Of a DNA stretch of 64,000 nucleotides, positions 8,514 to 16,997 are shown piece after piece (the first letter of the stretch is position 1; each line of letters starts with the position of its first letter). This DNA is from Melioribacter roseus (GTDB lineage: Bacteria > Bacteroidota > Ignavibacteria > Ignavibacteriales > Melioribacteraceae), in assembly GCA_020722005.1 (NCBI GenBank), contig DYLP01000006.1, forward strand, positions 1 through 64,000. The letters are read 5' to 3'. The position numbers and the translations under genes were made by a program. The notes beneath the pieces were generated by a model. It made no database searches and was not told where the DNA came from. It saw only the letters and a list, made by a program, of their open reading frames with translations.

Positions 8514-9560
8514 TTTTTCTCCGGTATGTAAATATTTACCCTGAATAGTCCGTTGCTTTTATCCGTGAGAATCAAATTCTCGTTGTTGTAAAGAAGTTTA
8601 AGGCGGTTTCTTATATTTTTCAATCCGATACCATCGCCTTTACGGGGAATTGCTTCCGGGTCGTAATTGTTTTCCACACTAATTTTAAGAAAACCGTCTT
8701 CCCTTCTGCATTTAAGTTTAATCGTTACTTTTTCGATACTTTCATAGACTCCATGTTTAATAGCATTTTCAAAGAGAGGCTGTAGCAACATAGCGGGGAA
8801 CTTCCTCTTTGCTGCATCCTTCGTCACATTCTTCGATGTAGTCGAATTTATCTCCAAACCTGACTTTTTCGATGTCGAGATAGAGTCGCGAATTCTCGAG
8901 CTCTTCTTTCAAAGGATTAGTTTGATTTTCATCGCGGGATAAAGTACTTCTAAGAAAAGTCGAAAGTTTAATCGTCATCTCTCTGGCTTTTGCTGGATTG
9001 CTCAGAGTCAACGAGTTGATGGAGTTGAGACTGTTAAAAATAAAATGAGGGTTAATTTGATATTTCAACGACTTCAATTCCGTCTCTTTGACCAAAGTTT
9101 TCAGTTCGGCTTCCTTCAATAATTTATCGTGAAAGTTGTTGTAATAAATAAGAACGTAATCGATCGAGATAATAATTATGTAGAACATCATACCGGCAAT
9201 CGAGCGCCATACCAGACTATTATTCAATATTGTCAAATATTTTTGGTCGTCGAAAAAGGTCGACAGAATAAAATATGAAGTGCCGAGCCAGAATGCCGTA
9301 ATTATAACCGCTGAAGCTAAATGATTGAGTAGAATCTTGTAGGCGGGATAGTTGTCGAGCGAATTATAATTAACCATATACCAGAAACTGAGTCCAAGAA
9401 ATGAATATAATCCATTAAAAGTAATACTGTCGATAATCGAAAAATTGAATGGCAACTCTACTATAAAAATCAGGACAAGGCATTGCGCGACTATAATGAA
9501 TAGCCATAGCAAGAAATAGATTAACAGCAACTTTTTATTTTTAAAGAAAGGATTTATCAT
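8510..9560 (-). pseudogene. LytS-type sensor histidine kinase, frameshifted
   Basis: The N-terminal frame (9560 down to about 8800) has four or five membrane helices (about 10-140) and a His_kinase domain with YQINPHFIFNSLNS, His172 being the phospho-site. At a G4 run (8795-8798; C4 on the coding strand) the frame is lost. Removing one base restores PAMLLQPLFENAIKHG and the HATPase glycine box GDGIGLKNIRNRL in the frame ending at 8510. The kinase is therefore whole except for one inserted base. Because its partner regulator is also destroyed, genuine decay is plausible, but the homopolymer context means sequencing error must be excluded. Confidence 0.85.
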
Positions 9561-9569
9561 TTTTTCTTG

Positions 9570-10313
9570 TCAGGAATAATAAACTTCGCAGCCACCGAAG
9601 ACAACCGAGCCTTTCAGAATTAACAATCCTTCCTGATTTTCTTCCGAAGCAGGAATAAAGTAACGTTTATCGTCAAATCCACCGAAGACAGATGTAATAT
9701 TTGAAATTACTTTCCAGTTTTTCGGCACAAAGAGTGTACATCCTCCCATAATGCAACTGATGTTGAGTACAATCTCTCCCTCTGCGAGTCTGGAGTTGTT
9801 GAAGTTAAGTTGAGCGCTGCCAAGTACGACATTAATTTTCCCACCGCTGAAATTATTCGACTTTATTAATTTGCTGGAGCTTGTCAGAACGCATTCTTCG
9901 TTTATATAATCTGCATTCTCAGAATAATCAAAACCTTCCGAACTCTCTTCCTGATGTGTTGCCCCGAGATGAACATGTTTACCATAATGCCTATTTCTTT
10001 TGAGAATAATAAGAAGTCCAATAATAATTATTATAACCGGCCAGAAATCACGAAACCTCAGGACCAATAAAGGATTTAAGATTCTGCTTGCAATTCCAAA
10101 TAAACCTATAACAAGAAAGACAATACCTACTGCGCTGTTTTTCGATTTCGAAAGGACTACAATACCGATAATTAGAAAGAGCATATACCATGAAAAAATA
10201 ATGTGCCGGAAAGAGAAGTCGATCATAAAAACGTTGTCGATTAAAAGCAAAGCCCCTGCAATAATAAGAATAATACCGAGCCAGTTTGTTTTTGATATTT
10301 TTGGATTATCCAT
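9570..10313 (-). CDS. LiaF-like membrane protein (copy B)
   Basis: The 247-aa protein has four predicted membrane helices (about 10-105, the LiaI/LiaF-like or DUF5668 region). A C-terminal beta-rich domain (about 150-247) carries repeated short strands such as VVLGSAQLNF, CIMGGCTLFV and VFGGFDDKR, typical of the LiaF C-terminal toast-rack-like fold. It is the second of a tandem pair, nine bases after copy A and nine before the kinase. In other bacteria LiaF-type proteins modulate a linked kinase that responds to envelope stress, and that role is inferred here. Confidence 0.75.
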   Translation of the reverse strand: MDNPKISKTNWLGIILIIAGALLLIDNVFMIDFSFRHIIFSWYMLFLIIGIVVLSKSKNSAVGIVFLVIGLFGIASRILNPLLVLRFRDFWPVIIIIIGLLIILKRNRHYGKHVHLGATHQEESSEGFDYSENADYINEECVLTSSSKLIKSNNFSGGKINVVLGSAQLNFNNSRLAEGEIVLNISCIMGGCTLFVPKNWKVISNITSVFGGFDDKRYFIPASEENQEGLLILKGSVVFGGCEVYYS

Positions 10314-10322
10314 TTCATCTCC

Positions 10323-11018
10323 TTAGTTTTTAAGTTCGCCGCCGCCGAAAATTATAATCCCTTTGATGTAAAGAATTTTGTCCTCGTCAATATTTGAATC
10401 GGGGATATTTCTTCTTGAGTCAGAAAAGCCGCCCAAAATTGGTAGTACGTCGACCACGATTTTCCAGCCTGGTGGTACAATCAACGTTGTGCCTCCGAAG
10501 ATAATTGTAATTTCGAGATTGTTATCGCCTTCGGCAAGATTGCAATTGGAAAGATTAATTTCCGAGCCTCCGAAAATTGATACGATATTTCCACCTTTGA
10601 AGTTATTTATATAATAAATCTTGTTGCTGCCTCCGAAGATGGAAACTTCTTCAATCATTCCATCTTCCGTTGATGCATTCCTTTTGCCAACTTCAGTTTT
10701 ATGATGAAAATTTCTTCTGCCGAAGCGATTCATTGACTTCCCGCTTTGACGAAAAAGTAGATAGGCGCCCAAAAGGATTAGTAAGAGTGGCCAGAGTTCC
10801 GGTGCTATTTTGAACAATCCGATGGCTATAAAAATTAGTCCAGCTATTTTATTATGCGTCAACAAAAAAACAAGGAGTCCAAACAGGATAAACAAATATT
10901 CCCACGAATAAATGAATTCGGGAAGAATCAGGACTCCGTAATTGTCGAGCAATAACAATGTTCCCAGAACTACGAGAATTAATCCCGTTAGAATTCTTAC
11001 TGTCATATAACTTCGCAT
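10323..11018 (-). CDS. LiaF-like membrane protein (copy A)
   Basis: The 231-aa product has the same plan as its downstream neighbour: four membrane helices (about 8-92), a short polar linker, and a C-terminal beta domain with IFGGSEINL, IIFGGTTLIV and IIFGGGEL repeats. It is probably the first gene of the ancestral operon copy A, copy B, lytS, lytT. The upstream region to 11155 has no gene. The two copies are clearly paralogous but diverged, suggesting an old duplication that may act as a heteromer. Confidence 0.75.
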   Translation of the reverse strand: MRSYMTVRILTGLILVVLGTLLLLDNYGVLILPEFIYSWEYLFILFGLLVFLLTHNKIAGLIFIAIGLFKIAPELWPLLLILLGAYLLFRQSGKSMNRFGRRNFHHKTEVGKRNASTEDGMIEEVSIFGGSNKIYYINNFKGGNIVSIFGGSEINLSNCNLAEGDNNLEITIIFGGTTLIVPPGWKIVVDVLPILGGFSDSRRNIPDSNIDEDKILYIKGIIIFGGGELKN

Positions 11019-11155
11019 TTATTACTCCATTAATAAATTTCATTTGCAAATTAATAAATCGAAATCGTTTTGAAACTCCAAATCGGCAAAATTGGGATTT
11101 TTATCGGTAAAGACGAACTATCCTATTTCAACTGTCGAGATAATTAAATGTTTTC

Positions 11156-11611
11156 TTAGAACTCTCTGATGATATGGGGATTTTCAATATTAAATTTCTC
11201 GATAATAGCGTCGAGTAAATTTTCTCGTACGGCAAGAATCAATTGATACGAAGCAGAATAATCGAGCGCATACTTTAAAGCGGAAGCGAGACCCGAATCT
11301 TGAAGTTCGAGTTTACCAATTTCGTCGAAAACGAGTACCTTGTAATTTTGTTTAACCGCTTCGATCATTCGTTCGTTAGCCCAGTTGAAAGTTTTCAGAC
11401 TGAAGCGATATCTTCCAGCGTTTACGGCATTTTCATTTTCAGTAGCTTCTAATGAGAACAACGTTCTACTTTTAATGTGATAAAGAAAACGTTTACCACC
11501 AATAACCGGCTGAAGAATACCATCGATATTCGATTGTGTGGTTGCCCATTTAAAAAGAGCCGTAGTTTTGCCGGATTTAATAGGGCCTGAAATAATTTTT
11601 ATACTGGACAT
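11156..11611 (-). CDS. THEP1-family nucleoside-triphosphatase
   Basis: The 151-aa protein has a P-loop GPIKSGKTTA (about 8-17) and a Walker B-like VLVFDEIGKLEL (about 92-103), the order and spacing of the THEP1/NTPase_1 family. Members hydrolyse NTPs and their cellular roles are poorly known. It is slightly short for the family. Its start lies inside the 3' end of the membrane gene (11577-12680) with a 35-bp overlap, which indicates translational coupling. Confidence 0.75.
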   Translation of the reverse strand: MSSIKIISGPIKSGKTTALFKWATTQSNIDGILQPVIGGKRFLYHIKSRTLFSLEATENENAVNAGRYRFSLKTFNWANERMIEAVKQNYKVLVFDEIGKLELQDSGLASALKYALDYSASYQLILAVRENLLDAIIEKFNIENPHIIREF

Positions 11612-12680
11612 TCTCGTCGTTCATTGTAAAGAGTAAAAAAAATGAAAGGGAAAAGAAGAATATTAATCGTTCGATTCCGATGTACTTTTTGGAGACCGAC
11701 CAGCTGTTGTTGATAATTGCGCGAAAGCTCGGGAAAAGGTCGGTTATATTGTTGATTTCCGATGCATGCTGGAATTTTTCCTTTTCGATAAACCTTTTGA
11801 ATTTTCCGATTGCAATCGGAGAGAGTATGCTAAACCAGATAAACGAAATTGTAAAGGAACGAAGCAACATAAACACAACTCCCCAGAAACGATTATAATT
11901 ATTCAGATAATAAGAAAATACCAGCAGGAACAAACAAAATATGATAAATAAAATTCCCGACGGGCGTTGCCACCACCTTTTAACCTTTTTACCTTTTTTA
12001 TCGTTATTGAGGAAATGATCCAAAGTGATCAGATGAAAAACATAATAAGATTTATAATAATCGTAGGCACTCTTTACCCATCTGGGTATATTAGAAGCCT
12101 TCAATCCTACTATTATTCCAGCGAACAAATGGATTCCGGCATAGAGTGTAATAATCATCATACTAAAACTGAAGCCCGAACTGGTATCGAATTTATAGAA
12201 CTGGAGAACGATATAATCTGCAAATTCGTTGAGCGATTCCCAGAACGTGAAACCGAATAAAATAGTCAGCATGAAAAGACGCTGAAACGCCGAATATAAA
12301 AGTGTAAGAACACCAAGTAAAAAAGTGGCTATCCTGTGCGACTTGATGTAAGTATACAAATAGTAACCGAGAAATGCCTGCACTGCGATTGCAAAATATG
12401 AATTCAACGGGGTGTAGGGACTAACGACAGCTTTTACGAGAACTGCAAGTAAAGCGGATTCCAAAATTATCTTTTTGTCTTCAGAGTAATAAGCGAGGAG
12501 CGAAATAAATATTACCGCAGCCACGCTTAGGAAAAGTCCCGTCAACGGAATTTTGAGAATGTGCAGAATACCGCCAAAAGCCGCTTCGCTAAACGCCCAC
12601 AGAGCTGTTATTCTTTTTAGGTCGATTTTTACTTCGTCCGGTTTGGGAGAATTAAATAATTCTTCGGTAATAAATCTCAA
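11577..12680 (-). CDS. Polytopic membrane protein coupled to the THEP1 gene
   Basis: The 367-aa product has about nine hydrophobic segments. The N-terminal half (about 25-200) resembles small membrane subunits such as ECF-type substrate-binding components, with a GGILHILKIPLTG segment and VKAVVSPYTPLNSYF in a loop. The second half adds a basic loop (NNDKKGKKVKRWW, about 224-236) and more helices ending in FSLSFFLLF. I cannot name the family. The 35-bp overlap with the NTPase suggests a membrane/ATPase pair, possibly a transporter. That is inference. Confidence 0.5.
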   Translation of the reverse strand: MRFITEELFNSPKPDEVKIDLKRITALWAFSEAAFGGILHILKIPLTGLFLSVAAVIFISLLAYYSEDKKIILESALLAVLVKAVVSPYTPLNSYFAIAVQAFLGYYLYTYIKSHRIATFLLGVLTLLYSAFQRLFMLTILFGFTFWESLNEFADYIVLQFYKFDTSSGFSFSMMIITLYAGIHLFAGIIVGLKASNIPRWVKSAYDYYKSYYVFHLITLDHFLNNDKKGKKVKRWWQRPSGILFIIFCLFLLVFSYYLNNYNRFWGVVFMLLRSFTISFIWFSILSPIAIGKFKRFIEKEKFQHASEINNITDLFPSFRAIINNSWSVSKKYIGIERLIFFFSLSFFLLFTMNDENVQYKNYFRPY

Positions 12681-12905
12681 TTATTTCTTTCCTTTTTTTT
12701 TATAGAGTATTTCGTCGTTCCAGCTCATCAGTTCCATCGTGGCTGGGAATCCGATAGTTTGCATTGTCAAGAGCGTTACCTGATTTATTTCCTCTTTTAA
12801 TCTCTGCTTTGACTGCTTTTCTGACCTGAGCATGAACTGCGCCTTCCATCATTGTGAAGACTGAAATAGCCAGATGAATTTGTATTCTCGTCTTCTAGTC
12901 GAGCA
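12681..12905 (-). pseudogene. Decayed AhpD/carboxymuconolactone decarboxylase-like gene
   Basis: Two minus-strand frames joined by one extra base (near 12800) give a recognisable AhpD-like C-terminal region: LAISVFTMMEGAVHAQVRKA, then LKEEINQVTLLTMQTIGFPA and MELMSWNDEILYKKKGKK to a stop at 12681. The helix with a conserved His (VHAQVRKA) and the TIGFPA segment are family features, but the redox CxxC is replaced by TMMEGA and the N-terminus is missing. The gene is frameshifted, truncated and probably dead. The remainder up to 13033 shows no other gene. Confidence 0.45.
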
Positions 12906-13033
12906 GTCCTGTACAGTGAAATAAACTTCAGTTTTTTGCATGTTACTTCTTTCAGTAATGTTCTGTTAAAAATGTTTGAATCCCCACGGTAATTTTGTCA
13001 TTTTTTGCCCCGATTGATACTTCAATTAATTAG

Positions 13034-13062
13034 TTCAGAGAACTAATCATAATTATTATAGA
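13034..13062 (+). promoter_or_regulatory. Probable promoter of the galE operon
   Basis: TTCAGA (13034-13039) and TATAGA (13057-13062) are separated by 17 bp, giving a start of transcription near 13069 and a leader of about 57 bases before the galE GTG. The -35 is only a partial match, so the call is tentative. Confidence 0.35.
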
Positions 13063-13125
13063 GTTGAAAATATAATTTTGTATTTTTACAAACAACAAAA
13101 AAAATTTTTCAAGGGTACATTAAAA

Positions 13126-14103
13126 GTGAAAATATTAGTCACAGGCGGAGCCGGATATATCGGTTCTCACTTCGTCAAGTATTTAGTTAAAAATAATTTT
13201 TCGCCAATTGTGCTCGACAGTCTTGTAAGAGGTCATCGAGAAGCTGTCGATAAATCAATTCCTTTTGAAAATGTTGACCTGCTCGATAATGTTGAGTTAG
13301 AAAAAGTAATAAACAAATATAAACCCGAAGCTATAGTTCATTTTGCAGCTTTTGCTTATGTAGGAGAATCGGTTGAAAATCCGGAGCTCTACTATACGAA
13401 TAACGTTGTCGGAAGTTTTAATTTGATAAAAGCGGCTGTTAAAAACAATATTAAAAAGTTTGTCTTTTCTTCAACCTGTTCGATATATGGCAATCCTGAC
13501 AGGGTTCCAATTTCGGAGACTGAACCGGCAAAGCCAATAAATCCTTACGCAAACACAAAACTCGTAATTGAAATGATGTTGAAGGACTTTGAATACAAGT
13601 ACGGTTTAAAACACGTCTGTTTAAGATATTTTAATGCGGCGGGTGCCGACCCAGAGGGAGAAATCGGAGAGAGCCATTCACCTGAGACTCATTTAATTCC
13701 GATTGTACTCGAAGCTGCACTGGGTAAACGAGAAAAAGTTTTTGTATTTGGAAACGACTACGATACAGAAGATGGAACGTGCATCAGAGATTATATACAC
13801 GTAATGGATCTGGCTGAGGCTCATTTAAAAGCGCTTCTTTATCTCGACAAAGAAAACACTTCGTCGGAAATTATTAATCTTGGAACAGGCGTGGGTAATT
13901 CAGTTCTTGAAATAATTAATAAAGCCGAAGAAATTACGGGCAAAAAAATTAATTACGAAATTACAGCACGACGTCCTGGCGACCCCGCAATTCTCGTTGC
14001 CGACAATAAAAAGGCTCGAGAACTTCTTAATTGGAAACCAGAAACAAAAATAGAAGGAATACTCTCGACCGCCTGGAAATGGCATTCTAATCCCAGATTC
14101 TGA
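13126..14103 (+). CDS. galE: UDP-glucose 4-epimerase
   Basis: The 325-aa enzyme interconverts UDP-glucose and UDP-galactose, an extended SDR of normal length. It has the NAD motif TGGAGYIGSH (6-15), the YxxxK pair in INPYANTKLV, and the GalE signature LRYFNAAGADPEGEIGE. The GTG at 13126 is preferred because the fold begins at once (KILVTGGAG) and AAGGG lies ten bases upstream. The longer TTG-initiated frame from 13078 adds only a lysine-rich leader. It heads a three-gene run with rfbC and ugd, feeding surface polysaccharide synthesis. Confidence 0.93.
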   Translation: MKILVTGGAGYIGSHFVKYLVKNNFSPIVLDSLVRGHREAVDKSIPFENVDLLDNVELEKVINKYKPEAIVHFAAFAYVGESVENPELYYTNNVVGSFNLIKAAVKNNIKKFVFSSTCSIYGNPDRVPISETEPAKPINPYANTKLVIEMMLKDFEYKYGLKHVCLRYFNAAGADPEGEIGESHSPETHLIPIVLEAALGKREKVFVFGNDYDTEDGTCIRDYIHVMDLAEAHLKALLYLDKENTSSEIINLGTGVGNSVLEIINKAEEITGKKINYEITARRPGDPAILVADNKKARELLNWKPETKIEGILSTAWKWHSNPRF

Positions 14104-14106
14104 TCT

Positions 14107-14670
14107 ATGATCTTCGAAAAAGTACATATCGACGGACTTTTAATAGTAAAACCCGACGTTTACGTGGACGAACGTGGTTTCTTTTATGAATTGTTCAACA
14201 AATTCAAATATGACGAAGGCGGCATTAAATTCCACTTCGTCCAGGATAATATTTCAAAATCGGTAAAAAACACAATTCGGGGTCTTCATTATCAAGTCGG
14301 CAAATTTGCTCAGGGCAAACTTTGCACAGTTTTGAAAGGGAAAGTACTCGACGTTGCAGTCGATATCCGATACGGCTCGCCTACTTACGGTAAGTATTTC
14401 GCTTATGAATTGGACGACGTTAAAAAAGAACAGCTCTGGATTCCGCCAGGATTTGCGCATGGTTTTTCAGTCCTTTCGGACGAAGCCGTCTTTATGTACA
14501 AATGCACTGCTCATTACAGCAAAGAACACGAATGCGCAATTTTGTATAACGACCCGGAATTGAATATCAAATGGTGTATCGAAAATCCAATAGTATCAGA
14601 GAAAGACTTAAAAGCAAAAAAATTTAACGAAATAGAACATGATTTCTTATTTAATCAGGAGGGCATTTAA
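14107..14670 (+). CDS. rfbC: dTDP-4-dehydrorhamnose 3,5-epimerase
   Basis: The 187-aa cupin-fold enzyme epimerises dTDP-4-keto-6-deoxyglucose at C3 and C5 on the way to dTDP-rhamnose. Diagnostic segments are TIRGLHYQ with the catalytic His, KGKVLDVAVDIR, and IPPGFAHGFSVLSD. It starts three bases after galE and its stop overlaps the ATG of ugd by one base. An rfbD homologue lies at 23936-24838; rfbA and rfbB are not in the window. Confidence 0.93.
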   Translation: MIFEKVHIDGLLIVKPDVYVDERGFFYELFNKFKYDEGGIKFHFVQDNISKSVKNTIRGLHYQVGKFAQGKLCTVLKGKVLDVAVDIRYGSPTYGKYFAYELDDVKKEQLWIPPGFAHGFSVLSDEAVFMYKCTAHYSKEHECAILYNDPELNIKWCIENPIVSEKDLKAKKFNEIEHDFLFNQEGI

Positions 14671-15998
14671 TGAAATTAGCAGTTATCGGAACCGGTTATG
14701 TGGGATTGGTTAGCGGCACTTGTTTTGCCGAAATGGGCAATACGGTAATCTGCGTGGATAACGACCAGAATAAACTGGAAAAATTAAACAAGCGGATTGT
14801 ACCGATTTACGAGCCCGGTCTCGAAATTTTATTCCAGAGAAATATTGATAAAAATAGACTCACTTTTACTTCCGACTTACGCCGCGCAGTTGAAGAATCG
14901 GAAATTATCTTTTTATGCTTACCTACTCCACAAGGCGAAGACGGTTCAGCAGATTTGGAGTATGTATTTGGAGTGGCTGAAGAAATCGGCAAAATATTAC
15001 AGAATTATCAAAAGAATGATTTTAAGATTATTGTCAACAAAAGCACCGTTCCGGTTGGGACTTCTTCAGCAGTCAGTAAGATACTCGAAAAATACAATGT
15101 AAAAAATTTCGAAGTGGTTTCGAATCCAGAATTTTTAAGAGAAGGATTTGCAGTGGATGATTTTATGAAGCCCGATAGAATCGTAATCGGGGCAAGAAAT
15201 CAGATGGCTTTTGAAAAAATGAGAACTCTATACGAGCCCTTCGTACGTCAGGGTAACCCGATTTTCGAAATGGACCCTGAAAGTGCTGAGGTAACAAAAT
15301 ACGCTTCGAATTCTTACCTGGCTATGAGAATTACATTTATGAACGAGATAGCTAACTTCTGTGAAAAAGCAGGGGCTAATGTGGAAATGGTTCGCAAGGC
15401 AATGGGTTCCGATACACGAATCGGTAAACGTTTCCTCTTCCCGGGAATTGGTTACGGTGGCTCTTGTTTTCCGAAAGACGTTAATGCATTAATTAAAACT
15501 TCCGAAGAATTCGGCTCGCCGATGAAAATTCTAAAAGTCGTCGACGAGGTAAATAAAAATCAGAAAGAACTTTTGGTCAAAAAAGTTAAAGAGCATTTCA
15601 ACGGAATTATCGAAGGTAAAAAGTTTGCCGTATGGGGACTCTCATTTAAACCAAATACGGACGATATGCGCGAAGCTCCATCGATCGTAATAATAAATCA
15701 ATTACTCGCTTCAAATGCAAAAGTGGTAGCATACGACCCGGCGGCAATGGAAAAAGCGCGTTTTTATATAGGCGACAAACCCGAGTACGCTCAAGATCAA
15801 TATTCAGCTCTCCAGGATGCCGATGCTCTTTTAATACTGACCGAATGGAACGAATTCAGAAATCCTGACTTCGATAAAATAAAAAGTCACCTGAAAAACC
15901 GATTGATCTTCGATGGTAGAAATATCTTCGAACCCGCAAAAATGAAAGAGCTCGGTTTTATCTACTACAGCATAGGACGCAAACCTGTAATCAATTAA
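14670..15998 (+). CDS. ugd: UDP-glucose 6-dehydrogenase
   Basis: The 442-aa enzyme oxidises UDP-glucose to UDP-glucuronate with two NAD+. It has the N-terminal Rossmann motif GTGYVGLVSG (7-16), the KSTVPVGT motif, NPEFLREG (152-159), and the active-site Cys266 in GYGGSCFPKD, followed by the C-terminal domain with WGLSFKPNTDDMREAPS. Length is typical. The product would supply glucuronate for an exopolysaccharide or LPS core together with galE and rfbC. Confidence 0.95.
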   Translation: MKLAVIGTGYVGLVSGTCFAEMGNTVICVDNDQNKLEKLNKRIVPIYEPGLEILFQRNIDKNRLTFTSDLRRAVEESEIIFLCLPTPQGEDGSADLEYVFGVAEEIGKILQNYQKNDFKIIVNKSTVPVGTSSAVSKILEKYNVKNFEVVSNPEFLREGFAVDDFMKPDRIVIGARNQMAFEKMRTLYEPFVRQGNPIFEMDPESAEVTKYASNSYLAMRITFMNEIANFCEKAGANVEMVRKAMGSDTRIGKRFLFPGIGYGGSCFPKDVNALIKTSEEFGSPMKILKVVDEVNKNQKELLVKKVKEHFNGIIEGKKFAVWGLSFKPNTDDMREAPSIVIINQLLASNAKVVAYDPAAMEKARFYIGDKPEYAQDQYSALQDADALLILTEWNEFRNPDFDKIKSHLKNRLIFDGRNIFEPAKMKELGFIYYSIGRKPVIN

Positions 15999-16012
15999 AC
16001 TTCTTTTTATTC

Positions 16013-16112
16013 AGAGGGTGACGAAAAAGTAATTATTCAAGAACAAATTCGTAAATGATTAGTGGAATTCGCGGCTGATATATTAAAAAACATTCCTTTT
16101 TAGTCACCCTCT
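16013..16112. repeat. 100-bp MITE-like element with 20-bp inverted ends
   Basis: The ends AGAGGGTGACGAAAAAGTAA (16013-16032) and the reverse complement of 16093-16112 differ at only two positions. The element is 100 bp, lies in a gene-free gap after ugd, and is flanked on both sides by TTC, which may be a short target duplication. The arms are too far apart for a classical terminator. Only one copy is seen in this window. Confidence 0.5.
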
Positions 16113-16250
16113 TTCATTTTATTGTAACATTTTGATAAAATGCCACTTAACAGGATATTACGTCTTCATTATACTTCTTTTTTTTAATGAATACCTCTAA
16201 AGTTATGGCACACTAAGTGCGATAATAAAGAAGAGAAATTTTAAAGTTTC

Positions 16251-16532
16251 ATGGAATTAAACGAAATTATTTTTAATATACTCACAATTTCTTTTGCTAC
16301 TGCATTAATTATCATTCTTTTTTCTTATTTGATTACAAAAATAAGAAAGAAGAATCAGCCGCCTGTTGTAAGAACCAGTCAGATTCCTCAAATTATCAAC
16401 CCCAAAACGCATATAATATTACCGCGTAATATCAAAGTAGTTAAGCAATACGATTTTAAGAAAGAAATGGAAGCGAGGCGCCTTAAAGCACACCGATATA
16501 AAATTATTAACGAAGAAATTCATAAAAGATAA
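16251..16532 (+). CDS. Small single-pass membrane protein, unknown
   Basis: The 93-aa product has one strong membrane helix (about 6-27), then a basic cytoplasmic tail of about 65 residues ending KIINEEIHKR. The start is supported only by the first ATG of the frame; the upstream sequence AGAAATTTTAAAGTTTC offers no strong ribosome site. I do not recognise the family. The high Lys/Arg content after the helix fits an N-out, C-in anchor. Confidence 0.5.
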   Translation: MELNEIIFNILTISFATALIIILFSYLITKIRKKNQPPVVRTSQIPQIINPKTHIILPRNIKVVKQYDFKKEMEARRLKAHRYKIINEEIHKR

Positions 16533-16909
16533 TAGAAGATTGTAATTCATATTACAAAAACTCCATCTTAATGAAAACCAATCATTATCATTAATAAATC
16601 CTCCCGACGAATTCAAGAAATTGGTCTCTTTTTCAGACCCAATTGAAAAGTCGTACAAAGGAGTTATTTACGATATAATTTTCCATTTTCCAGGAATTAC
16701 CCGCAGCCGTTAAAATATAGACTCCAAGTGGATTTTAAGAGCAGCATTTCCCAAAAAGTCTTCGGGTACTTCGACAGGACACTCAAGAGGGATTCGTGTT
16801 AAAAAATTTTGCAAACAAAAGATTACCAAATTTTGACACCGATTTTACCAAACCAAATCTGCTCAACTTTTGGATTGAGTACGGAGAAAAAATTCGTATT
16901 GAAAATAAG
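16533..16909. other. Gene-free stretch with weak traces of decayed coding
   Basis: No usable frame is present. On the minus strand near 16740-16680 a short stretch reads GVYILTAAGNSWKMENY, faintly like the end of a surface-protein sorting domain, but stops flank it closely and the resemblance is weak. Otherwise I see nothing. Confidence 0.3.
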
Positions 16910-16991
16910 AGTCGGGACAATCAAAAAGTGTGTTTAAAAGTGAAAGGAACGAGTTGCACAAATTTTCACTAAACTTTTGATAGTCCCGACT
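16910..16991. repeat. 82-bp inverted repeat after the Rossmann protein gene
   Basis: AGTCGGGACAATCAAAA at 16910-16926 pairs with TTTTGATAGTCCCGACT at 16975-16991 with one mismatch, and the inner bases (GTGAAA against TTTCAC) can extend the stem. It starts seven bases after the stop of the minus-strand gene ending at 16998. It could terminate that transcript, but the loop is long and there is no clear U run, so a MITE-like insertion is equally possible. Confidence 0.5.
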
Positions 16992-16997
16992 ATTAAA

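Noticed and set aside
16013..16112. CRISPR or attachment site at the inverted repeat
   Set aside because: There is only one pair of inverted arms and no direct-repeat array, so neither CRISPR nor an integrase site is supported.
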